64,000 nt of DNA from Acinetobacter calcoaceticus DSM 30006 = CIP 81.8 (lineage in GTDB: Bacteria > Pseudomonadota > Gammaproteobacteria > Pseudomonadales > Moraxellaceae): NCBI RefSeq assembly GCF_000368965.1, contig NZ_KB849780.1, positions 1,240,145 through 1,304,144 of the forward strand. Direction: 5' to 3'. The translations under genes and the position numbers were made by a program. Position 1 is the stretch's first letter; each line of letters starts with the position of its first letter. The notes under the pieces are model-generated. The model was given only the letters and a program-made list of their open reading frames with translations, ran no database searches and was not told the DNA's origin. Of the stretch, positions 8,216-16,586 are shown piece after piece.

Positions 8216-9764
8216 AGGTATACGCCAATCTATGGCATGGCTACACTCATGGACTGGCTTAATTTTTGGATGGCTCGTATTTGCCATTTTCTTAATGGGA
8301 AGTTTGTCTTATTACCGCCACGAAATTAATTTATGGATGCAGCCTCCACTTGTGCAATATGAAGTAAAGCAAGATATTGCTATTAAAACAGCCTATCAAT
8401 ACTTACAAGACCATGCTCCAGATGCCAAATCTTGGTATTTAAATGTTGCAACAGCTGAGAGTCCGGTAAACACCATGTATTGGGAAAAACCAGACGGCGG
8501 TTATGGAAATGCAACTCTGGATGCAAACACAGGCCAAGAGCTTAAACTTTCGGCAACGCTAGGCGGCGACTTTTTTTACCAATTCCACTACCAACTTTTT
8601 GGTATTCCAATATTCATCGGGCGATTATTAGTCTGTATCGCGGCATTTATTATGTTGATTGCCTTGGTTTCAGGCATCATTACCCATAAAAAAATATTCA
8701 CCGACTTTTTTACTTTGCGTACATTTAAGTCTCAGCGTTCATGGTTAGACTTTCATAATATTTCTTCGGTCATTGCCCTGCCTTTCTTTTTAACCATTAC
8801 ATTTACAGGCCTAGCCATTTTCTTTTATTTATATCTGCCTTGGGGCATGCAAAAGCTCTATCCTGAAAACCCATATCAATATTTTACCGAAATACGTACA
8901 AAGACTGTGCTTGAGAATCAATCGATACAGCCAGCTCAGAACTTATCTATCGAAAAGTTATTAAACCAAGTACAACAACGTTGGGGAAATCAAACTTTAT
9001 CGACAATTAGTGTAAAAAATCCAAATACCAATCAGGCTCAAATTAACTTTATTCAAAATGAAGATCATTCAATTACCCGGAATCAGGCTCAAATTACATT
9101 GAATGCTTCAACAGGCAAAGTCTTAGAAGACACACGTAATAATAGTGTTATTGCAACGCTGAATGCAGGAGTTTACGGTCTACACATGGCAACATTTGCC
9201 CAGCCTTTACTTCGCTTAGGTCTCTTCTTTTCTGGCATTTTAGGCTGTGTCATGATTGCCTCTGGTTTGTTACTCTGGAGCCTTAAACGGCAAATTCAAA
9301 ATAAAAATAGTAAATTTCACTTTGGACACTATTTAGTTGACCGTTTAAATGTCGCAACTTTTGTAGGATTGCCGTGTGCAACTGTCGCCTATTTAAGTGC
9401 GAATCGATTATTTACAGTCACTTCAACCACGATCAATTATGAAATTTATAGCTTTTTCTTGGTCTGGCTAATCAGCTTAATCATTGCTTTAGTCACTAAA
9501 AAACAATATTTATGGCGAACTCAACTGAGTATTTTTATTCTGCTTTGTATGACTCTTCCAGTCTTAAATCTAATTTATTTGCTCAAGCATGATTATGTTG
9601 AAAGCTTCAATAACTATTGGGTATTTGCACGTATAGATGTATTTTTGTGGATATTTGTAGGCTTAGCGATTTTTATATTCTGCAAAATTCAACCTATTCA
9701 GCATAAAGCTGTAGAAAAAATTCAAAAGAAGCTGAATAAATTAAATACTGAGGTGAGCTCATGA
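8208..9764 (+). CDS. PepSY-domain membrane protein, putative ferric-siderophore reductase
   Basis: From the ATG at 8208 this protein has about 518 residues. The frame is open from a GTG at 8172, but 8208 has a GGTGGG ribosome site and overlaps the previous stop, as coupled genes do. An N-terminal transmembrane helix follows the SMAWLHSWTGLIFGW motif typical of PepSY_TM proteins. Further helices lie near residues 140-165, 185-215 and 335-360, with four more C-terminal, and HxW/WLDFHN-type histidines may bind heme. The periplasmic loop around residues 260-325 looks like a PepSY domain. FpvG of P. aeruginosa belongs to this family. Reductive iron release from the imported siderophore is the likely role, by analogy. 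Confidence 0.85.
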   Translation: MHKGIRQSMAWLHSWTGLIFGWLVFAIFLMGSLSYYRHEINLWMQPPLVQYEVKQDIAIKTAYQYLQDHAPDAKSWYLNVATAESPVNTMYWEKPDGGYGNATLDANTGQELKLSATLGGDFFYQFHYQLFGIPIFIGRLLVCIAAFIMLIALVSGIITHKKIFTDFFTLRTFKSQRSWLDFHNISSVIALPFFLTITFTGLAIFFYLYLPWGMQKLYPENPYQYFTEIRTKTVLENQSIQPAQNLSIEKLLNQVQQRWGNQTLSTISVKNPNTNQAQINFIQNEDHSITRNQAQITLNASTGKVLEDTRNNSVIATLNAGVYGLHMATFAQPLLRLGLFFSGILGCVMIASGLLLWSLKRQIQNKNSKFHFGHYLVDRLNVATFVGLPCATVAYLSANRLFTVTSTTINYEIYSFFLVWLISLIIALVTKKQYLWRTQLSIFILLCMTLPVLNLIYLLKHDYVESFNNYWVFARIDVFLWIFVGLAIFIFCKIQPIQHKAVEKIQKKLNKLNTEVSS

Positions 9765-10042
9765 TCTTTATAGCTTTCATCTTAATTTTATTAGGAATGT
9801 ATTTGTTATTTATGGCGAGTGAAAAATATCGATCGCCAAAATCAACAGGTCATTTCAAATCATTAGCTCAAAAATATTACCAGCACTTTAAGATAGCTGC
9901 ATTCATATTATTTGTTTTATGCGCATATCTTCTGATTCGACATTATAATTTTTCAATTGGTTTTGTCAGTTGGTGGATATTTGCAACGCCCTTAACTTTT
10001 GGTCTCATACTTCTACTTAACCCATTAAAACCATCAAAATAA
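9761..10042 (+). CDS. DUF3325-type small inner-membrane protein
   Basis: This 93-residue protein has three hydrophobic segments (about 1-17, 43-61 and 66-87), with MASEKYRSPKS after the first helix as in DUF3325 proteins. The start codon overlaps the preceding stop in an ATGA arrangement, so translation is coupled to the PepSY gene. With the DUF3649 and PepSY genes it forms the standard three-gene inner-membrane set that follows many siderophore receptors. The biochemical role is unproven. Confidence 0.78.
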   Translation: MIFIAFILILLGMYLLFMASEKYRSPKSTGHFKSLAQKYYQHFKIAAFILFVLCAYLLIRHYNFSIGFVSWWIFATPLTFGLILLLNPLKPSK

Positions 10043-10076
10043 TCTTAGACTCTAATAATTTGATGAAAAATAGCTC

Positions 10077-10115
10077 AAGCTAAGCAATTAAATTTTGATT
10101 GCTTAGCTTTTTTTT
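10077..10115 (+). terminator. Intrinsic terminator of the siderophore-uptake cluster
   Basis: A perfect 12-bp stem (10077-10088 with 10098-10109) with a 9-base loop runs into a T run. It ends the DUF3649-PepSY-DUF3325 transcript. Confidence 0.88.
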
Positions 10116-10186
10116 GCATAAGTAAATCATTATTCATGACAACTGTTTATCTCTAAAAGGAATAAGATATGGGCGTTTCGTGATAA

Positions 10187-11086
10187 GTGGCGATAAAGAT
10201 GTCTGGTGCTTTTGAATTTATCTTAGCGGGTATGTTAGTTGGTTTCTGTGTAGGGATTACAGGAGTTGGTGGTGGGTCATTAATGACACCAATTTTAATT
10301 AGTCTTTTTAGAATTGAACCGCATATCGCAATTGGTACCGATTTACTTTATGCCGCAATTTCAAAGTTCTGTGGCTCAATGGTCCATGCTAGAAAACTCA
10401 ATATTGTCTGGCCTATTGTTTTATGGCTTGCAGTGGGTAGTATTCCAGCATCTTTCATTACCTCATGGGTACTTGAACATTATTTAAGTCAGTCAACTCA
10501 TTATAAAGCTGTGTTAACCATGGTTTTAGGTTTTATGCTAACTCTGACTGGTGTTTCAATTATCTTTCGTTCTCGTATTGAAAAATTCTTTAATCGTTTT
10601 AGAAGTAAAGAAGTAACCCAAACAGAAAATGAGCAATTGGCTATTCACCATAAACGCCTCTACATCATTATTATGGGTATTATTTTAGGCGTATTCGTAA
10701 CGCTTTCATCTGTTGGCGCTGGTGCATTTGGCATTATGGCGCTCGTGATCATGTTCCCTAACTTGCCAATGATTCGAATTATTGGTTCAGATGTGGTACA
10801 TGCGGTATTGCTTACATTAGTGGCCGGCCTTGGACACATGAGTGCTGGTAACGTCGACTTTACGCTTCTTATGTGGTTATTGGTGGGTTCAATTCCAGCA
10901 ATTATTGTAGGTACGCTCATTAGTTCCCGCATGCCTGAACGTTTAATCCGAAAAATTTTAGGGATTACCCTATTTGCTCTTGGTGTTAATTTTATGGTTA
11001 ACCCGGTCAAAGCAAAACCAAAAGCCCCTGTGGTACAACAACAAGTAGTGATTGCTGAAAAAACAAGCAATCCAACTGAAAGATAG
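10187..11086 (+). CDS. TauE/SafE family membrane exporter
   Basis: This polytopic protein of about 299 residues has the signature GVTGVGGGSLMTPILI-like segment near residue 25 and a second, similar half beginning SSVGAGAFGIMALV near 178. Both are typical of TauE/SafE (DUF81) permeases, which export small sulfur- or carbon-containing acids. Eight membrane segments are likely. The start is uncertain: GTG at 10187 or ATG at 10199, neither with a good ribosome site. The best Shine-Dalgarno (AAAGGA) instead serves a 4-codon ATG...TGA reading frame at 10169-10183 directly upstream, which may couple translation into this gene. The substrate is unknown. Confidence 0.88.
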   Translation: MAIKMSGAFEFILAGMLVGFCVGITGVGGGSLMTPILISLFRIEPHIAIGTDLLYAAISKFCGSMVHARKLNIVWPIVLWLAVGSIPASFITSWVLEHYLSQSTHYKAVLTMVLGFMLTLTGVSIIFRSRIEKFFNRFRSKEVTQTENEQLAIHHKRLYIIIMGIILGVFVTLSSVGAGAFGIMALVIMFPNLPMIRIIGSDVVHAVLLTLVAGLGHMSAGNVDFTLLMWLLVGSIPAIIVGTLISSRMPERLIRKILGITLFALGVNFMVNPVKAKPKAPVVQQQVVIAEKTSNPTER

Positions 11087-11203
11087 CAAAATCAATAAGA
11101 TTTTTCCAAACTGAAATACCATGAGATGTAGGATTTTCATAATTATTTCATGGTATATTCAGTACACAAAACAACCTTTAGTATGATCGAACCAGTGACA
11201 GCA

Positions 11204-12292
11204 ATGAATACAAATTCAAAATCCGTTTCCAAGCCCGATATCGACGACGTTAATATTAAAAGCATTCAAACTCTTGTAACACCAGCTGAGCTTAAATCAG
11301 AGTTGCCTTTATCTGATGTTGCTTCACAAACCGTTCTAAAAGGTCGCGAAACTATTCGTAATATTTTAGATGGTTCAGATAAACGTTTGTTTGTCGTTAT
11401 TGGTCCTTGCTCTATTCACGACCCGAAAGCTGCTCACGAATATGCCGATCGCTTAAAAGTGCTAAGCGAAAAAGTTAAAGATTCATTGTATCTAGTCATG
11501 CGTGTTTATTTTGAAAAACCACGTACGACAATTGGTTGGAAAGGTCTAATCAATGACCCAGACATGAATGACTCATTTAACATCGAAAAAGGTTTACGTA
11601 TTGGTCGTAAACTTCTGCTCGAATTAAATGAAAAAGGTCTGCCATGTGCAACTGAAGCACTAGACCCTAACTCTCCACAGTACTATCAAGACTTAATTTC
11701 ATGGTCTGCAATTGGTGCACGTACCACCGAGAGTCAAACTCACCGCGAAATGTCTTCCGGTTTGTCATCACCAGTTGGTTTTAAAAATGGTACTGATGGT
11801 GGCTTAACTGTTGCCACCAATGCGATGCAATCTGTTAAATATGGCCATAGTTTCTTAGGCCTGAACGAAGACGGTCAAGTTTCGATTATTAATACGAGCG
11901 GCAACCCTTATGCACACGTCGTATTACGTGGTGGTAATGGTAAGCCTAACTATGATGCTGGCTCTGTTGAAGAAGCAGAAAATGCTTTAGCGAAAGCAAA
12001 AGTTAGCAATAAAATCATGATTGATGCGAGTCACGCGAACTCAAATAAAGACCCGTACTTACAGCCACTTGTTCTTAAAAATATTACTGAACAAATTTTA
12101 GATGGTAATAAGTCAATTGTTGGTCTTATGGTTGAAAGTCACTTAAAAGGCGGCCGCCAAGATATTCCTGAAAACCTTTGTGACCTAGAATATGGTAAAT
12201 CAGTGACTGATGGCTGTATTGACTGGGAAACCACTGAAAAAACATTGCTTGAAATGCATGAAGCTTTAAAAGACGTTTTACCAAATCGTTAA
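11204..12292 (+). CDS. aroG: Class I DAHP synthase (3-deoxy-7-phosphoheptulonate synthase)
   Basis: The enzyme condenses phosphoenolpyruvate and erythrose-4-phosphate, the first step of the shikimate pathway to aromatic amino acids. From the ATG at 11204 it has 362 residues, close to E. coli AroG (350). It carries LFVVIGPCSIHDPKAA, MRVYFEKPRTTIGWKGLINDP, IGARTTESQTHREM (metal/PEP site), MIDASHANSNKD and MVESHLKGGRQ, all conserved in the AroAI-alpha class. The frame extends upstream to 11150, but the extra 18 residues lack homology. Feedback specificity for Phe, Tyr or Trp cannot be judged safely, so the symbol is generic. Confidence 0.95.
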   Translation: MNTNSKSVSKPDIDDVNIKSIQTLVTPAELKSELPLSDVASQTVLKGRETIRNILDGSDKRLFVVIGPCSIHDPKAAHEYADRLKVLSEKVKDSLYLVMRVYFEKPRTTIGWKGLINDPDMNDSFNIEKGLRIGRKLLLELNEKGLPCATEALDPNSPQYYQDLISWSAIGARTTESQTHREMSSGLSSPVGFKNGTDGGLTVATNAMQSVKYGHSFLGLNEDGQVSIINTSGNPYAHVVLRGGNGKPNYDAGSVEEAENALAKAKVSNKIMIDASHANSNKDPYLQPLVLKNITEQILDGNKSIVGLMVESHLKGGRQDIPENLCDLEYGKSVTDGCIDWETTEKTLLEMHEALKDVLPNR

Positions 12293-12315
12293 TTCATCTT
12301 TTAAGAATATCGATT

Positions 12316-12341
12316 AAGCCCTCATTTTTGAGGGCTTTTTA
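12316..12341 (+). terminator. Intrinsic terminator after the DAHP synthase gene
   Basis: A 9-bp stem (12316-12324 with 12329-12337) with a 4-base T loop is followed by a T run. Confidence 0.88.
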
Positions 12342-12392
12342 TTTTAATGAAATTTCTAGATAAGCCGTAATAGCGTTTAAAAGTTTTACTAT

Positions 12393-13139
12393 TTATAAAT
12401 AAAAATAGCTTACGATAAAAGCAAAAAGCAGCACAGTTTCGCTAATCTCAATCGCGGCCCCCACAGTGTCCCCTGTAATACCATCAATACGTTTTATAAA
12501 CACATGTCTTAAATAAACAAGGCTCATTAAAAAGCCAATCACGGCAATTAGACCTTGCCATCCCCAATATAAAGGTAGCAGCAAAACTAACCCAGTTATT
12601 ATCCAAGATGCTGTTTTAGGTAAATGATCAGTCAGAGAACGGCCTAAACCTTTTTCTCGAACATACGGCGTAGTTAAAAATAAAATTGATGGCACAAGGC
12701 GCCCAAGAGCAGGAACCAATATTAAAAATAGCATTTGATGCTGTTCAATCAGTACATAGACCAGTGCGAACTTGAGTAAACATATAACAACTAAACTCAA
12801 TACTCCAATGGGGCCACAACTTGGATCCTTCATAATTTGTAAAGTACGTAGCTTGTCTCCAAAACCACCTACCCACGCATCTGCCGTATCTGCCAGCCCA
12901 TCTAAATGCAATCCTCCTGTCAGCCAAACCCACAAAGTCGTTATGATGGCCGCAAGCAGAAAAATTGGTAACTTTGCGAACAAACATACAATAAGAAAAA
13001 GGATGCCACCGATAATGAGTCCAACCAATGGATAAAACAAAATAGCTCGACCATTTTGTTGCGCCGTCGGCATTATCTTTAACTCGATCGGCAGAACAGT
13101 TAAAAATTGCAATGCGATCCAAAAGGGTGTCATGTCCAA
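12393..13139 (-). CDS. cobS: Adenosylcobinamide-GDP ribazoletransferase CobS
   Basis: CobS is an inner-membrane enzyme that joins adenosylcobinamide-GDP to alpha-ribazole (or its phosphate), closing the nucleotide loop of cobalamin. The 248 residues have several membrane helices, the conserved GGLHLDGLADTADAW motif (about 75-89), GDKLRTLQIMKDPSCGPIGVL (about 93-113) and IDGITGDTVGAAIEI near the C terminus, all CobS hallmarks. Together with cobC, cobT and cobU this gives the late-assembly or salvage part of B12 synthesis. No corrin-ring genes are in view. A histidine acid phosphatase gene separates it from cobC. Confidence 0.95.
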   Translation of the reverse strand: MDMTPFWIALQFLTVLPIELKIMPTAQQNGRAILFYPLVGLIIGGILFLIVCLFAKLPIFLLAAIITTLWVWLTGGLHLDGLADTADAWVGGFGDKLRTLQIMKDPSCGPIGVLSLVVICLLKFALVYVLIEQHQMLFLILVPALGRLVPSILFLTTPYVREKGLGRSLTDHLPKTASWIITGLVLLLPLYWGWQGLIAVIGFLMSLVYLRHVFIKRIDGITGDTVGAAIEISETVLLFAFIVSYFYL

Positions 13140-13184
13140 ATCTCTAACTGAACTATATTTAAAAAACAGTTTGAATTATGAAGA

Positions 13185-13217
13185 AATAAAAATGGGAATA
13201 GCAATCCCTATTCCCTT
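13185..13217 (-). terminator. Intrinsic terminator of the acid phosphatase gene
   Basis: An 8-bp stem (13194-13201 with 13208-13215) is followed on the minus strand by a T-rich tail. It would separate transcription of the phosphatase from cobS, so cobS probably needs its own promoter or read-through. Confidence 0.75.
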
Positions 13218-13241
13218 TAAAGACGTCAGAAAACTGAAAAT

Positions 13242-14813
13242 CTATTGTATTTGATAGCACTGTTTCAATTTTATGTAGTCGTAGTAGAAACTGGTTGGGC
13301 TATAGCGCGCATAGTTACATGCAGACTTAAACAAAGTTTCCTTTTCGTTATAAAGCATTTTTACCAAAGTATTGCCTTGGCCATTTTGATAAATATCCCA
13401 CTGTACATTGGCAGCCATAGGTGAAACCACTTCTCCACGCCATGTGCTTGTTGAATAGTTATAAGTCTGGCGTAGAGGTAGAGGCTGCATCATATTATGC
13501 AGATCTAAGCTGGTCGCCAGAGGAATAATAATTTCAGCATGGGCAAAACGTAAAACCGCTTTGTAAGGTTGGGCTTTATTCACAACAGCATCAACTTGTT
13601 GGAACAGATCTTGTTTTAAGCCTTGTGCAATTTCACTCGTGACTAGATTTGACTCTGTGAAACTTGGGCCTTTTTCATAGAAATCATTGGCATCATTAAA
13701 TTCAGCATAGAATTTTGCGGCTTCAATAGGCATATACTTATCAAAATCGATACCTTTTAGCTCATCTTTCATACCACCAGAAATCGAATAGAGCTCATAC
13801 ACATAAGCTGCTGCATCAACTGCACTGGCGATAGTGTTTTTACCCTTACCTTTTTCCGTAATTTCCTCACCTTTAGGCGAAGTTACGGTAAAAGACCCTG
13901 TATTACTAAAGTTATAACCCGCTGTACCCAATTTTTTAATAAAGTCTGCTTTAAAAATCGGGTTGAGTACAGTCTGAGCAGTTTTTTCAGCCAGAGAATT
14001 CTTTGATAACTCATCAAGTTTTTGGGCTAAATCATTATTATTTTCTTCAAAATCTTGATAGGTATGACTTGCATCATAAATTTTCTGCTGACTAGCACTG
14101 AGTGGCTGTGTTAAGTCTTCATCTGCATTCAAGCTATGGAAATAAAGTTTAAAACGGTCTACCCCACCATCTTCAACACTTGGAACGCTTGCACTCGACA
14201 AATTGGTATAAGAGACTGGAACAATTTTATCTTTGAGCTGCGGTTGTTGTTTAATTAATTCAGCCGTAAAAAATTTAGCACTATCTACCGCACGATCGAC
14301 ACCTGAACTTTGTACCGATATAGAGGCTTGCGGATTTAAAAGATTTGGTAAGCGTTGTAATAATCGATCTGCAATACCACGATGTTCTAAAATGCCCGTC
14401 ATAGTTTCGTTTCCATAACCAAACTGGCGAATTCCCTCAACACCATAACCTAACAGAATATTGGCTTTCATCATTGCTTCTAAATCAGCACCTAATTGCT
14501 CACCTAACGGCGTTAAGGCATTTTCTGCTTTTGCCTGTTTCCACAAATTATAAAGTGCCAAGTCATATTTGAGACTTGATAAACCTCTTGAACCATGACG
14601 CGCCACTAACTCTGTAAAAACTGGCTGGAACCCATTGGGTGCTTGTTCATAGCTTTTTAAATCTTGTTGGGGTTGATAAGGCGTTTTGGTTTGATAATAT
14701 TTTGATTGGGTTGTAGGTGGGGTCGTTGGTTGATCATCTTGATCGTCATTATTATTACAAGCCACAAGCAGCAGTGACGCAGCAAGCATCGTCGTTTTAA
14801 ATAAAATATTCAT
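13242..14813 (-). CDS. Histidine acid phosphatase family lipoprotein
   Basis: This 523-residue exported lipoprotein has signal peptide residues 1-18 and lipobox LLVAC with the lipidated Cys at 19, followed by an Asp/Asn/Gln-rich linker. The catalytic ARHGSRG motif (residues 71-77) is the RHGxR signature of branch-2 histidine phosphatases, and HAEI near residue 425 supplies the HAE/HD proton-donor motif. Related enzymes are phytases, multiple inositol-polyphosphate phosphatases and acid phosphatases. A Pho-box-like sequence lies 50 bases upstream, which fits phosphate scavenging. It sits between cobS and cobC but has its own terminator and probable promoter. The substrate is unknown. Confidence 0.88.
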   Translation of the reverse strand: MNILFKTTMLAASLLLVACNNNDDQDDQPTTPPTTQSKYYQTKTPYQPQQDLKSYEQAPNGFQPVFTELVARHGSRGLSSLKYDLALYNLWKQAKAENALTPLGEQLGADLEAMMKANILLGYGVEGIRQFGYGNETMTGILEHRGIADRLLQRLPNLLNPQASISVQSSGVDRAVDSAKFFTAELIKQQPQLKDKIVPVSYTNLSSASVPSVEDGGVDRFKLYFHSLNADEDLTQPLSASQQKIYDASHTYQDFEENNNDLAQKLDELSKNSLAEKTAQTVLNPIFKADFIKKLGTAGYNFSNTGSFTVTSPKGEEITEKGKGKNTIASAVDAAAYVYELYSISGGMKDELKGIDFDKYMPIEAAKFYAEFNDANDFYEKGPSFTESNLVTSEIAQGLKQDLFQQVDAVVNKAQPYKAVLRFAHAEIIIPLATSLDLHNMMQPLPLRQTYNYSTSTWRGEVVSPMAANVQWDIYQNGQGNTLVKMLYNEKETLFKSACNYARYSPTSFYYDYIKLKQCYQIQ

Positions 14814-14862
14814 AAGTCTGATAAGTGATTAATAAGAAATGCCCATAGCTTAATTTTTAGCA

Positions 14863-14880
14863 ATGACAGTACGATTACAC
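14863..14880 (-). promoter_or_regulatory. Candidate Pho box upstream of the acid phosphatase
   Basis: Read on the minus strand, GTGTAAT (14880-14874) and a perfect CTGTCAT (14869-14863) are spaced 11 bp start to start, matching 12 of 14 heptamer positions of the PhoB consensus. A TAAGCT hexamer lies about 10 bases further on as a weak -10. The start codon is 50 bases downstream. A single box is weak evidence alone, but the gene product is an exported phosphatase. Confidence 0.5.
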
Positions 14881-14937
14881 GACTTCAAATATCTTTATAA
14901 AAATAATAACTTACAAGTGTATAAAAATATAAATTTG

Positions 14938-15549
14938 CTATCTCAGCATAAAAGTTAATTGACCATCCACTTCAGAAAATTCGAGGGAATATAATTTCCC
15001 AAGCTCCGCTGGCATTTTAAGTAAGTCATCTAAAGGTTGCTGCCCGGCTAAACAAGCCAATAGCTTAATGACACCACCATGGGTAACTACCAATGCGTGT
15101 TGCCAGTTCTGCTTTTGCATATTTTCAAGTAAATCTTGAAAACCTTTCAAAACCCTTATTTGAAATTGCATTAATGTTTCTGCCCCAGGCGGACAATATT
15201 GACTTGGTTTTTCCCAAAAATTTGCCAGTAATTCTGGTGAAGTTTCATAAATTTGCTGAGTAGAAACGCCTTCCCAGTCTCCAAAGAACATTTCTTTTAA
15301 ATCATGATTTAAAAGCAAAGGGAGTTCGGTTGTTTTAGCAAGTTGCTCCGCAAAGCATGCACAGCGTTTTAACGAAGAACTTACAATGACATCCCATGTC
15401 TGATTTTTATGTTGCTCAATGGTTGACTGCATTTGCTGCCAACCTTTTGGTGTTAGGTCATCATCTAAATGGCCACGTAAAGTATGGCTAAACTGACTTT
15501 CACCATGTCTGAGTAAATCAATTTTCAATTTACTCAATTTTGTCTCCAC
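14938..15549 (-). CDS. cobC: Alpha-ribazole phosphatase-like histidine phosphatase CobC
   Basis: This 203-residue protein of the phosphoglycerate-mutase-like branch has DLLRHGESQFS (catalytic His about 17) and a second VVTHGGVIKLLACL motif (about 154). Context assigns it to removal of the 5'-phosphate from alpha-ribazole phosphate or adenosylcobalamin phosphate. The gene overlaps the end of cobT by 20 bases, so the two are translationally coupled. The family has many substrates, and the CobC assignment rests mainly on the cob neighbours. Confidence 0.85.
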   Translation of the reverse strand: METKLSKLKIDLLRHGESQFSHTLRGHLDDDLTPKGWQQMQSTIEQHKNQTWDVIVSSSLKRCACFAEQLAKTTELPLLLNHDLKEMFFGDWEGVSTQQIYETSPELLANFWEKPSQYCPPGAETLMQFQIRVLKGFQDLLENMQKQNWQHALVVTHGGVIKLLACLAGQQPLDDLLKMPAELGKLYSLEFSEVDGQLTFMLR

Positions 15550-16585
15550 TTACAGCAGCTTGAGCAAAGGTAGCCATTTGGTTGTGTAATACACATGCCA
15601 TTTTAACTAATGCCAAAGCAGCAGCTGCTCCACTACCTTCACCTAAACGCAAATTCATCTTTAAAATTGGCTCGGCATTGAGTTCTTGCAAAATGCGACG
15701 GTGACCATATTCTGCCGATTGATGACCAAATAACATCCAGTCACGTACTTTAGGGTTCATTCGTACTGCACATAAAGCTGCTACCGAACTAATAAAGCCA
15801 TCCACAATTACAGGTAAGCCAATTTGAGCACACCGAATATAAGCACCGGTTATCGCCGCAATTTCCAAACCGCCTACAGCACTTAGGGTTTTAAACGCAT
15901 CCCCAATCACATGTTGGTAGTGACGCTCTATTGCCTGCTCAATCACTTCGATTTTATGTCTTAACTGATCGGCACCAATTCCTGTACCTACACCAGTTAA
16001 TTGCTCAGCCGTATCATTTAATAAAAGACATGCTAAGGCAGAAGCAGAACAGGTATTCCCAATACCCATTTCACCCGCAATATAAATATCTGCGCCGTCG
16101 GCTTTAGCTGTATCTACGCTCTTTTTTCCTAATTCTAAAGCAGCACGACATTCTTCAGCATTCATTGCCACTTGTTTGGCAAAATTTGCTGTTCCCGCAC
16201 GAATACAATGACGTTCAACACCGACATATTCGTATGCTCCGCCTACTGTGCCACAATCAATGACTTGCAAATGAGCTTGATGATATTTAGCAATTACACT
16301 AATTGCTGCACCACCAGTTGTGAAGTTTTGCAACATTTGGCGTGTGACAGCTTGAGGATATGCAGAGATATTCTCTTCAACCACGCCATGATCGCCTGCA
16401 AAAACTGTGATCCACGGATGGTTAACTTGAGGATGAGCATTGGACTGTAAACTGGCAAGTGTAATTGCAATCTGCTCTAAATCACCTAAGGCACCTGTAG
16501 GTTTGGTGAGTTGAAGTTGATGTTGCTCAGCTTGTTGTTTTGCTTCCAGATTAGGTTGCTGTACAGATTCTAACCACCAGTTCAT
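15530..16585 (-). CDS. cobT: Nicotinate-nucleotide-dimethylbenzimidazole phosphoribosyltransferase CobT
   Basis: CobT makes alpha-ribazole-5'-phosphate from the lower-ligand base and nicotinate mononucleotide. The protein has 351 residues from the ATG at 16585, which follows the cobU stop by one base and has an AAGGTGAG ribosome site inside the cobU end. Motifs include KPTGALGDLEQIA (about 29-41), FAGDHGVVEENISAYP, GEMGIGNTCSASAL and the C-terminal LRLGEGSGAAAALALV carrying the catalytic Glu. Length and order match E. coli and Salmonella CobT. The frame opens four codons earlier at 16597, inside cobU. Confidence 0.95.
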   Translation of the reverse strand: MNWWLESVQQPNLEAKQQAEQHQLQLTKPTGALGDLEQIAITLASLQSNAHPQVNHPWITVFAGDHGVVEENISAYPQAVTRQMLQNFTTGGAAISVIAKYHQAHLQVIDCGTVGGAYEYVGVERHCIRAGTANFAKQVAMNAEECRAALELGKKSVDTAKADGADIYIAGEMGIGNTCSASALACLLLNDTAEQLTGVGTGIGADQLRHKIEVIEQAIERHYQHVIGDAFKTLSAVGGLEIAAITGAYIRCAQIGLPVIVDGFISSVAALCAVRMNPKVRDWMLFGHQSAEYGHRRILQELNAEPILKMNLRLGEGSGAAAALALVKMACVLHNQMATFAQAAVSGDKIE

Positions 16586-16586
16586 T

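Noticed and set aside
12745..13122. 125-codon frame in another phase of cobS
   Set aside because: It overlaps the same strand as the intact cobS gene in a different frame, with no independent start signals.
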